NCBI GenBank assembly: GCA_027029065.1
Contig: JALVGO010000248.1
Span: 1 to 55,342 of the forward strand
Origin: Sulfurovum sp.
GTDB lineage: Bacteria; Campylobacterota; Campylobacteria; Campylobacterales; Sulfurovaceae
Length of the DNA: 55,342 nt
Reading direction: 5' to 3'
Position 1 is the stretch's first letter; the number at the start of each line of letters is the position of its first letter. A program made the position numbers and the translations under genes. Positions 8,231 through 14,327 of the stretch are shown piece after piece. The notes below the pieces were generated by a model. It did no database searches. It was given only the letters and a program-made list of their open reading frames with translations, and was not told where the DNA came from.

Positions 8231-8255
8231 CAGGTAGAGAGTAGAGGGTAGAGTG
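8228..8255. repeat. Four heptamers filling the nusB-mntA gap exactly
   Basis: The units are TAGCAGG, TAGAGAG, TAGAGGG and TAGAGTG. The first TAG is the nusB stop codon and the base after the last unit is the A of the mntA ATG. The GAGGG within it may serve as Shine-Dalgarno for mntA. Confidence 0.7.
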
Positions 8256-8567
8256 ATGAGAAGAGAAGAGATCCTTACGTATTTGCGTACACTGAAAGCC
8301 TCTTTGCCCGGCAGTCCATTATTGGAAATCGGACTGTTTGGTTCTCAGGCAAGGCAGACAGCAGATATAACAAGTGACATTGATCTCTTTGTCCATTTTG
8401 ACCCCAAATATTTGCAGTCACATGATGCATGGGCGTATTTTAATATTCTCAATGAAATCAAAGAGCGTACAAAAAGACACTTCAAACATCCTGTGGATAT
8501 TGTAGACAAAGAGAGTGCCAACAGTTTCTTGAAGCAGGTAATTGCCAAGGAGGGGATTGGTGTCTAA
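8256..8567 (+). CDS. mntA: MntA-type nucleotidyltransferase antitoxin
   Basis: MNT-domain proteins of this kind AMPylate the partner HEPN toxin and so neutralise it. The 103-residue protein has the minimal nucleotidyltransferase motif GS-X10-DID (GLFGSQARQTADITSDIDLF, residues ~27-46) and a later D in the PVDIVDKES segment. ATG 8256 is preferred over the in-frame GTG at 8253, which belongs to the heptamer array. The 3' end overlaps the toxin gene by eight bases. The pair interrupts the run of housekeeping genes between nusB and mqnC, which suggests acquisition. Confidence 0.9.
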   Translation: MRREEILTYLRTLKASLPGSPLLEIGLFGSQARQTADITSDIDLFVHFDPKYLQSHDAWAYFNILNEIKERTKRHFKHPVDIVDKESANSFLKQVIAKEGIGV

Positions 8568-8934
8568 GGCAAAAATACGTATGGAGACCATCGCTTCCAA
8601 GATGCAGTATATTGAAGAGATTATTGCCTCTTACGGTTCCATCACAGCTGCTTTGGAAGATCAAAAGCAGGGTGCGGCAGCGATCTTTATGCATCTTACT
8701 TCTATTGCTGAACAGTTTGATAAGCTGGCAAAAGAGGGCGAGTATGCATTATTACAGCATTTTGACAAGCATGATCTTAAAGGAACATATGACATACGCA
8801 ACTATATTGTACACGATTATGAAGGTATCAATTATGCTGTGATCGAGCGAATACTAAGAGAGAAAATACCACACATGCATGAAACTGTAAAGATGGTACT
8901 GGAAGGAATAGACAATGACAGCAGCAATGAATAA
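8560..8934 (+). CDS. hepT: HepT-type HEPN toxin
   Basis: A 124-residue all-helical HEPN ribonuclease-type toxin. The catalytic RX4HXY motif is present as RNYIVHDY (residues ~82-89); in characterised systems the Arg and His are needed for RNase activity and the Tyr is the AMPylation site. The GTG at 8560 is preferred because AAGGAGG lies seven bases upstream and this overlaps the antitoxin stop; ATG 8581 is an alternative. Its 3' end overlaps the start of mqnC by 20 bases, so it is embedded in the operon. Confidence 0.9.
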   Translation: MSKAKIRMETIASKMQYIEEIIASYGSITAALEDQKQGAAAIFMHLTSIAEQFDKLAKEGEYALLQHFDKHDLKGTYDIRNYIVHDYEGINYAVIERILREKIPHMHETVKMVLEGIDNDSSNE

Positions 8935-9979
8935 ACGCATGAGCATTGATGAAGCAATCGAACTTATTGAAAAAGCAGATCTCAAAACACTGGGCAGAAT
9001 GGCATTGGCTAAAAAACGCGAATTGCATCCCAAAAAGGTCACTACTTTTGTTGTCGACAGAAATATCAACTATACAAACATTTGCTGGGTCGATTGTAAA
9101 TTCTGTGCCTTCTATACCCATGAGAAGAAAGAAGATGCCTATATCCTCTCCTTTGATGAGATAGACCAGAAGATCGAGGAGCTGCTTGCTATTGGCGGTA
9201 CGCAGATACTTTTTCAGGGAGGTGTACACCCCAAACTGGAGATCGAATGGTACGAAGATCTTGTCGAGCATATCCATCAGAAGTATCCTCAGGTGACCAT
9301 CCACGGCTTTTCCGCAATCGAGATAGACTATATTGCGCGCCGCTCCAACCTCTCCATCTCCGAGGTGCTTGCACGTCTTAAAGCCAAGGGACTCAGCTCT
9401 ATCCCGGGTGCGGGTGCAGAGATACTCTCTGACCGCGTACGCGACATCATTGCCCCTAAGAAGCTGGACAAAGATACCTGGCTGGAGGTGCACTGCGAAG
9501 CACACAAACTGGGCATCAAATCGACTGCGACGATGATGTACGGTACAGTCGAGACGACACGGGAGATCGTGGAGCACTGGGATCTGATCCGTCAGCTTCA
9601 GGATGAAACAGGCGGGTTTAGAGCCTTTATTATGTGGAGTTACCAAAGTGACAACACACAGCTCAAACGTGAACTGCCTACCATTACCAAAACCACCTCC
9701 AACCAGTATCTGCGCTACCTTGCCGTTGCACGCCTTTTTTTGGACAATGTGCCCAACATCCAAAGCTCATGGGTCACACAGGGCTCATACATCGGTCAAA
9801 TGGCACTGCTCTTTGGTGCAAACGATCTGGGCTCAACCATGATGGAAGAGAACGTCGTCTCCGCTGCCGGGGCAAAAAACCAGATGAACCAGGAAGAGAT
9901 GATCCGTCTTATCAAAGATGTAGGAGAGAATCCTGCCAAGCGTAATACGGCGTACGAAATACTGGAGAGATACTACTGA
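8915..9979 (+). CDS. mqnC: Cyclic dehypoxanthine futalosine synthase
   Basis: MqnC is the radical SAM enzyme that converts dehypoxanthine futalosine to its cyclic form in the futalosine route to menaquinone, the route used by Campylobacterota. The 354-residue protein has the SAM cluster motif CX3CX2C as CWVDCKFC (~residues 48-55), the GGxxP-like FQGGVHPKL and the MqnC/MqnE pattern SSIPGAGAEILSDRVR. The start ATG lies inside the hepT 3' end. A hairpin (TACTGAT/ATCAGTA, 9974-9994) covers the stop codon and may protect or end the transcript, though no U-tract follows. Confidence 0.95.
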   Translation: MTAAMNKRMSIDEAIELIEKADLKTLGRMALAKKRELHPKKVTTFVVDRNINYTNICWVDCKFCAFYTHEKKEDAYILSFDEIDQKIEELLAIGGTQILFQGGVHPKLEIEWYEDLVEHIHQKYPQVTIHGFSAIEIDYIARRSNLSISEVLARLKAKGLSSIPGAGAEILSDRVRDIIAPKKLDKDTWLEVHCEAHKLGIKSTATMMYGTVETTREIVEHWDLIRQLQDETGGFRAFIMWSYQSDNTQLKRELPTITKTTSNQYLRYLAVARLFLDNVPNIQSSWVTQGSYIGQMALLFGANDLGSTMMEENVVSAAGAKNQMNQEEMIRLIKDVGENPAKRNTAYEILERYY

Positions 9980-9993
9980 TACTCTGCATCAGT

Positions 9994-10227
9994 AGAGTGA
10001 AGAATTAAGAGTGAATAGTGAATAGTTTTAGTATGCGGTGCGGTGGCTCCGCTTTTATTGAATTTGAATGAGGAATGAGGAATGCGCCCAAACGGAGTGA
10101 GAAATGCCCTTGGGGTAAGGAATGAGGGGTTAAGGTATGCTTTTTTTCAAAAAGCTTTTGTTTCAATAAAGGCATTGCAGAGCAATGCAAACCGACACTC
10201 TTCACTCTTCACTCTTCACTCTTCACT
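9994..10227. repeat. Composite inverted element built of heptamers
   Basis: The left arm is AGAGTGA, AGAATTA, AGAGTGA, ATAGTGA (9994-10021). The right arm is CACTCTT x4 plus CACT (10196-10227), which is complementary to AAGAGTG. Nested inside are TTTATTGAA (10045 region) with TTCAATAAA (10162 region), GAATGAG x2 (10066-10079) and a GCATTGC-AGA-GCAATGC hairpin near 10172-10188. No gene is visible in this ~290-bp gap. The right arm runs straight into the M16-like gene. Confidence 0.7.
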
Positions 10228-10270
10228 AAAAAAAATCATAGTAATGATTTTTGTAACACAAGGACTTCTA

Positions 10271-11512
10271 ATGGCGGCAACAGTCAAAGAGATAACATAC
10301 AACAATACAACTATCCCTGTGATCTTCGAGCAGAGCAGGACACTGCCTATTGTCTCGCTTCAACTGGTCTTTACCAATGCCGGGCATCTAAGCAATGAAA
10401 AAGACGGGCAGGCAGATATGGCAGCAAAGCTGCTCAACGAGGGTACCAAAAAAGAGGGATCTGTCGGCTTTGCCAAGACACTTGACGACCATGCGGTCGA
10501 TCTCTCTGCACAGGTGGGAAGGGAGAGTTTTGTCATAGAACTCTCTTCGCTCAAGAGTGAGTTTGGCTATGCGACCCAAAGGCTTCAGGCACTGCTCAAA
10601 GACCCCAACTATACAGAGGAGGCACTCGATCAGGTCAAACGTCAGAAGATTGGCTGGCTGACTCAGAAAAAGAGTGACTTTGACTACATCGCCGCAACCC
10701 ATCTGCGTAAGTTGCTCTTTAAAGACACGCCGCTTGCCCGTGCATATGACGGTACGATGGAGAGTGTGAAGGCAATGCGCCTTGATGATCTTGCATCGTT
10801 CATCAAAAGCCGTCTTGGGTATAACAACCTTATTGTCGTCATCGGTGGTGATCTTGCGTGGAAAGAGGCCAAAAGTGCTCTCAAAAGTGTGCTGCCGCTG
10901 CTGCCGACATCCAGCACTGCACCGGCAGGAGCGTTCCGTGCATCCGATGCAAACCGTACCGAAGAGATAGACGAAGATACCCAGCAGGCATACATCTATT
11001 TCGGTGCGCCGTTTGACTACAGTTATAAAGCCAAAGATCAGTACAAAGCCAAGATCACCGAATATGTGCTTGGCGGTGCAGGGTTTGGCAGCCGTCTGAT
11101 GGAAGAGCTACGTGTCAAACGGGGACTCACCTATGGTGCCTACAGTGTGCTTAGACGTGCCAAATACGGCTCCTATCTCAGCGGCTACCTCCAAACCAAA
11201 CTTGCAACACAGCAGGAGGCGGTCAAACTCGTCAGAGAGGTCGTAAAAGATTTCGTTGCCAAAGGGATCACTGCCAAAGAGCTCAAAGCGGCAAAGGAGT
11301 TTCTTGTGGGCAGTGAACCGCTGCGTACCGAAACCCTCTCACAGCGCCTCAACCGCGCCTACAACAACTACTACTACGGCAGACCGCTGGACTTTGACAA
11401 AACACAGCTTGAAAAGATAGAATCTGTAACGCTTAATGAGGTCAACGCCTTTATCAAAGCACACCCTGAACTTGCTGACTTGTCGTTTGCGATTGTGACG
11501 AAGAAGGATTAA
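10271..11512 (+). CDS. M16-family peptidase-like protein lacking the HXXEH motif
   Basis: The ~413-residue protein has the two-domain M16 layout, with GLTYGAYSVLRRAKYGSYLSG and GGAGFGSRLMEELRVKRG typical of the C-terminal half. The N-terminal half lacks the zinc motif HXXEH; the equivalent place reads AGHLSNEKDGQADMAAKLLNEG. It should therefore be a non-catalytic partner of an active M16 protease. ATG 10271 has AGGA six bases upstream; ATG 10244 has no ribosome site. Upstream in frame the codons read KKIIVMIFVTQGLLMAA, a signal-peptide core without a start codon, which suggests the original start was lost to the heptamer array. Confidence 0.8.
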   Translation: MAATVKEITYNNTTIPVIFEQSRTLPIVSLQLVFTNAGHLSNEKDGQADMAAKLLNEGTKKEGSVGFAKTLDDHAVDLSAQVGRESFVIELSSLKSEFGYATQRLQALLKDPNYTEEALDQVKRQKIGWLTQKKSDFDYIAATHLRKLLFKDTPLARAYDGTMESVKAMRLDDLASFIKSRLGYNNLIVVIGGDLAWKEAKSALKSVLPLLPTSSTAPAGAFRASDANRTEEIDEDTQQAYIYFGAPFDYSYKAKDQYKAKITEYVLGGAGFGSRLMEELRVKRGLTYGAYSVLRRAKYGSYLSGYLQTKLATQQEAVKLVREVVKDFVAKGITAKELKAAKEFLVGSEPLRTETLSQRLNRAYNNYYYGRPLDFDKTQLEKIESVTLNEVNAFIKAHPELADLSFAIVTKKD

Positions 11513-11525
11513 AAAGGTAGGAGGG

Positions 11526-11554
11526 TTGACATTTTTTTGTTTTTGGTGTAATAT
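11526..11554 (+). promoter_or_regulatory. Consensus sigma-70 promoter of the small RNA locus
   Basis: TTGACA (11526-11531) and TAATAT (11549-11554) are separated by 17 bp. This is the closest match to consensus I found in the window. Predicted start is about 11560-11562. Confidence 0.9.
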
Positions 11555-11560
11555 TCTCTC

Positions 11561-11660
11561 GTATGTGCAAAGTACACCTCCTGATTGTTGACAGATGACC
11601 ACTGTCGGCAGTTGGATGAAAGGTAATCAGGGGTAATTGCCCTTGGTTACCTTTTTTTTT
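11561..11660 (+). ncRNA. Candidate ~100-nt regulatory RNA with anti-Shine-Dalgarno
   Basis: The RNA runs from the predicted start to the U-tract. Folding by eye gives a small hairpin TGTGC-AAA-GTACA (11564-11576), an exposed CCTCCT (11577-11582), a 9-bp hairpin TGTTGACAG/CTGTCGGCA (11586-11594 with 11602-11610) and the terminator stem. There is no ORF with a ribosome site. Bases 11563-11573 and 11577-11582 are complementary to 11709-11719 and 11701-11706, covering the Shine-Dalgarno and start codon of the downstream 22-codon ORF. It probably acts as antitoxin-like antisense RNA in trans, or as the leader of the same transcript. Confidence 0.8.
11621..11660 (+). terminator. Intrinsic terminator of the small RNA
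   Basis: AGGTAATCAGGGG (11621-11633) pairs with GCCCTTGGTTACCT (11639-11652) through 13 bp including two G-U pairs, followed by nine T residues (11652-11660). It is the strongest intrinsic terminator seen here. Its 5' arm can alternatively pair with 11578-11586. Confidence 0.92.
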
Positions 11661-11711
11661 GCCTTTTTTTTGGTGGGTGGTGGAGTGGGAATTCAACATA
11701 AGGAGGAAACT

Positions 11712-11780
11712 TTGCACATTACAAAAGTACTGGTCATACTTATCGTATTGCTGATCTGTTTAACAGTCAAGCTATACTAA
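11712..11780 (+). CDS. 22-residue hydrophobic peptide, Ibs-like type I toxin candidate
   Basis: A TTG-initiated 22-codon frame preceded by AAGGAGG (11700-11706) at ideal spacing. After MHIT the peptide reads KVLVILIVLLICLTVKLY, a single membrane-spanning helix with a basic residue at each end. The core ILIVLL and the terminal Tyr are very like the 19-residue Ibs toxins of E. coli as I remember them. No promoter is evident between the upstream terminator and the ORF, so expression probably needs read-through from 11526. The Shine-Dalgarno and TTG are targeted by the upstream RNA. A 7-bp GC-rich hairpin follows the stop. Confidence 0.7.
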   Translation: MHITKVLVILIVLLICLTVKLY

Positions 11781-11786
11781 GTAAAA

Positions 11787-11809
11787 CGCGGGGATTCGTC
11801 ACCCCCGCG
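11787..11809 (+). other. GC-rich hairpin after the small toxin-like ORF
   Basis: CGCGGGG (11787-11793) and CCCCGCG (11803-11809) pair perfectly around a nine-base loop, seven bases after the stop codon. No T-tract follows. It may be a 3' stabilising structure of the peptide mRNA or a terminator of another type. Confidence 0.6.
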
Positions 11810-11911
11810 GACCGGTACTCCCTGCACAATATGACAATCTGACATATTTTCTTCCATTTTGGCATAACATCCGATATAATTGATCATTACAAAATGATTG
11901 AGAGGGATGGC

Positions 11912-13894
11912 ATGGAAGAGGCAAAACAACTGTTCAAAAAACTCAAGATCTACTCCCTGCTTGACCTTGCTCTCATCATCCCCCAAAGCTACAATGACAC
12001 CACACTCTCATCAGCGTTGGAGAGAGGCAAAACAGTGACGCTTGAAGCCAAAGTGATCGACAGTGCGGTTCGTAACGGCAAACTGCGTGTCACCTTTGAG
12101 CTTCCGGGCTTCCATGGGCGCAGGCTCTCTTCGCTCTTTTTCAGAACCACACCCTACCACTACAAGCTCTTTGAAGTGGGATCACACCATTACATACAGG
12201 GGAAGCTGGAGGTGTATAACGGCTACCTTCAGATGCCTCAGCCCAAATCTGTCAAAGAGGTAGGCAGGGTGACTCCCAAGTATAAAACTGTTCTCAAAGA
12301 GAGTGAGATACGCAGCCTTATAGAAGCATATATTACGGAAAAGAATCTCTTTGATGAAGGGCTCGACTCCAAAGAGGTGGGGGTACTGATGCGCCTGCAC
12401 TTTCCCAAAAGCATTGAAGAAGTTTACTATGAGGGTAGCCTAAAGCCGGAAATTGTGTCGGTGCTTAAATTTGTCGAAGCCTACAATCATCTTAGAAAAC
12501 TGCGGGGAAAACGCACTGTTTTTCCGGCTGTCAGTGCATTGACGGGTGACATCACACCGTTTATAGAAGGGTTGCCCTTTACATTGACAGCACAGCAGCA
12601 GCAGACAATTGCTGAGATTAGAGCCGACCTTGCTAACAAAGAGCGTGCTGCCAAGCGGATGATAGTGGGTGATGTGGGGTCAGGAAAGACCATGGTGATC
12701 CTCGCTGCTGCTATGACGGCACTGCCGCACAGGAGCATACTCATGGCGCCTACCTCCCTGCTGGCACTGCAACTCTACGAGGAGGCGTGCAAACATCTTC
12801 CCAATAACGTACGTGTGGCACTGGTGATGCAAGGCAAAGAGGAGGGAGATATGCAGAGTGCCGATTTTATCATCGGTACCCATGCCCTGCTTTACAAAGT
12901 GGATCTGCCTGCTGTGGCACTGGTGATGGTGGATGAGCAGCACCGTTTCGGGACGGTGCAGCGTCAGATGCTTGAGGCGCTTGTAAGCCGGCAAGCCAAA
13001 GGGGGTCAAACCAAAGGGGGTCAGGTGATTCATGATTCATTGCATACGCAACAAATCACAAATCACCAGACCCCTGCATCTCCTGCATTATTGGGTGCGC
13101 AACAAATCACAAATGACCAAAGGAAATACCTTGAGGTACACCTGACCCCTGAGACTGAGAAACCACATTATTTGCAGTTTTCTGCCACACCCATTCCACG
13201 CACACAGGCGATGATGGAGAGTGAGCTGGTCGATGTAAGCCTCATTACCACTACACCGTTTGAGAAGAAGGTGAGCACAAAAGTCATCGGAAAGCCGGAG
13301 TTTCCGGCACTGCTGAAGCATATAGAAGCAGAGATTGCCCAAAATCATCAAGTGCTTATTGTCTATCCTTTGGTAGAAGAGAGCAGTCAAATACCTTACC
13401 AGTCGCTCGATGAGGGGAGGGCATTTTGGGAGAAACGTTTTGATAATGTCTATCTTACCCACGGAAAAGACAAACAAAAAGAGGAAGTCCTGCTCGAATT
13501 TAGAGAAAAAGGCAATATCCTGTTGGCAACGACAGTAGTGGAGGTAGGTATCTCTCTGCCGAGACTGACGCTTATTGTCATTGTCGGTGCCGAACGGCTC
13601 GGGCTGGCGACACTTCATCAGCTGCGTGGACGGGTAGGACGAAACGGGCTTGAGAGCTGGTGCTACCTTTTCAGTAATGTACCACAGAATGAACGTCTGC
13701 AAAAATTCTGCCAGACCACCAACGGATTTGACATTGCCAAACTCGACCTCAAGTTCCGCAACAGCGGCGATATTGTAGACGGTACCATCCAAAGCGGACA
13801 GAAGTTCAGATGGCTTGATATGGTGGAAGATGAAGCGGTAATAGCGCAGGCTAAGACCAGAATAGGAGCGTTAGAATTAGGAATTAGGAATTGA
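11912..13894 (+). CDS. recG: ATP-dependent DNA helicase RecG with an in-frame repeat insertion
   Basis: RecG remodels stalled replication forks and branched DNA. The product (~660 residues) has the wedge/OB domain, Walker A GDVGSGKT (~residues 253-260), motif II DEQHRFG (~343-349), SATPIPRT, then ATTVVEVGISLP and QLRGRVGRNG of the second RecA domain. ATG 11912 (MEEAKQLFKKLK) has GAGAGGGA upstream and lies ~25 bases after the predicted start from TATAAT at 11875-11880; ATG 11894 lacks a ribosome site. About 50 extra residues of low complexity sit between motif II and SATP (encoded 12990-13150), built from repeats. The last residues and the TGA are encoded by GAATTAG heptamers. Confidence 0.92.
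   Translation: MEEAKQLFKKLKIYSLLDLALIIPQSYNDTTLSSALERGKTVTLEAKVIDSAVRNGKLRVTFELPGFHGRRLSSLFFRTTPYHYKLFEVGSHHYIQGKLEVYNGYLQMPQPKSVKEVGRVTPKYKTVLKESEIRSLIEAYITEKNLFDEGLDSKEVGVLMRLHFPKSIEEVYYEGSLKPEIVSVLKFVEAYNHLRKLRGKRTVFPAVSALTGDITPFIEGLPFTLTAQQQQTIAEIRADLANKERAAKRMIVGDVGSGKTMVILAAAMTALPHRSILMAPTSLLALQLYEEACKHLPNNVRVALVMQGKEEGDMQSADFIIGTHALLYKVDLPAVALVMVDEQHRFGTVQRQMLEALVSRQAKGGQTKGGQVIHDSLHTQQITNHQTPASPALLGAQQITNDQRKYLEVHLTPETEKPHYLQFSATPIPRTQAMMESELVDVSLITTTPFEKKVSTKVIGKPEFPALLKHIEAEIAQNHQVLIVYPLVEESSQIPYQSLDEGRAFWEKRFDNVYLTHGKDKQKEEVLLEFREKGNILLATTVVEVGISLPRLTLIVIVGAERLGLATLHQLRGRVGRNGLESWCYLFSNVPQNERLQKFCQTTNGFDIAKLDLKFRNSGDIVDGTIQSGQKFRWLDMVEDEAVIAQAKTRIGALELGIRN
12996..13119. repeat. Repeat-built insertion inside recG
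   Basis: The segment contains a 15-bp tandem pair CCAAAGGGGGTCAAA (12996-13023), TGATTCA x2 (13026-13039), AAATCAC x2 (13053-13066), and AAATCAC-AAATGAC (13104-13117) repeating the earlier block at a 51-bp spacing. GGGGTCAGGTGATT (13017-13030) and AATCACCAGACCCC (13061-13074) form an inverted repeat with one mismatch. The reading frame stays open throughout. Confidence 0.8.
13874..13894. repeat. Heptamers GAATTAG x2, GAATTGA forming the recG 3' end
   Basis: Three units encode the final recG residues, and the TGA stop is inside the third unit. The matching pair AATTAGG x2 stands at 14024-14037 on the far side of the folded element 13898-14018. Confidence 0.75.
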
Positions 13895-13897
13895 ACC

Positions 13898-14018
13898 CTC
13901 TGAATAATTACCCACAGAGGTTTCACTCGATGGCGACAAAGGAGTGCCCAACCCCTGAAAGGGGCGCTTGCGTTCACGACTGCCAGAGCTATCGAGTGAA
14001 ACCGGTGATTTTTCAGAG
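13898..14018. other. Folded intergenic element flanked by heptamers
   Basis: GGTTTCACTCGAT (13919-13931) and ATCGAGTGAAACC (13991-14003) form a perfect 13-bp stem. CTCTGAA/TTCAGAG (13898-13904 with 14012-14018) extends it outward, and CCCC-TGAAA-GGGG (13952-13964) forms an inner hairpin. There is no ORF with a ribosome site. It could be a non-coding RNA, a terminator complex for recG or a small mobile/repeat unit; the identity is unknown to me. Confidence 0.6.
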
Positions 14019-14053
14019 AACTCAATTAGGAATTAGGAATTTTTATGTGCATC

Positions 14054-14082
14054 TTTACATCATTGCATCAGTATGCTATTAT
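14054..14082 (+). promoter_or_regulatory. Promoter of the RelBE-like operon
   Basis: TTTACA (14054-14059) and TATTAT (14077-14082) are 17 bp apart, ~20 bp before the antitoxin ATG, which has AAGGATGAT as ribosome site. Confidence 0.7.
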
Positions 14083-14102
14083 GAAAATAAAAAGGATGAT
14101 AA

Positions 14103-14327
14103 ATGTCTGTGCGTACTACTGTGTCGTTTGATGAGGATACGTTGAAGCTTTTAAAACTTAAGGCACTTGAAACCTCCCAGTCAGTCTCGAAGATTGTCAA
14201 TGAACTTGTCCTGGATGCTTTTAGGGAAGATAATGAAGATTTGAAACTCTTTGAAGCACGAAAAAATGAAGAGACAATTTCACTTGAAAACTTCATGAAG
14301 CAGTTAGAGGCAGATGGCAAACTATAG
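14103..14327 (+). CDS. RelB-like antitoxin
   Basis: A 74-residue protein that starts SVRTTVSFDEDTLKLLKLKA, a ribbon-helix-helix-type DNA-binding N-terminus, and continues with SVSKIVNELVLDAF, then an acidic, probably disordered tail ending in FMKQLEADGKL that would wrap the toxin. It overlaps the toxin start by 14 bases, the usual antitoxin-toxin layout. It probably represses its own promoter at 14054-14082. The partner toxin gene is broken by a MITE, so the antitoxin may be an orphan. Confidence 0.85.
   Translation: MSVRTTVSFDEDTLKLLKLKALETSQSVSKIVNELVLDAFREDNEDLKLFEARKNEETISLENFMKQLEADGKL

Noticed and set aside
8828..9763. Long minus-strand frame (311 codons) opposite mqnC
   Set aside because: Shadow of mqnC; composition is that of a complement of a coding strand, and no family is recognisable.
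11862..11892. Weak minus-strand promoter that could give a Sib-like antisense RNA to the small peptide
   Set aside because: TTGTAA and TGTTAT are only partial matches; the same-strand promoter and terminator are far stronger. It remains an alternative to test.
13898..14018. Folded element considered as an integron attC site
   Set aside because: GCCCAAC fits one attC core motif, but the matching GTTRRRY is absent and there is no integrase or cassette structure nearby.
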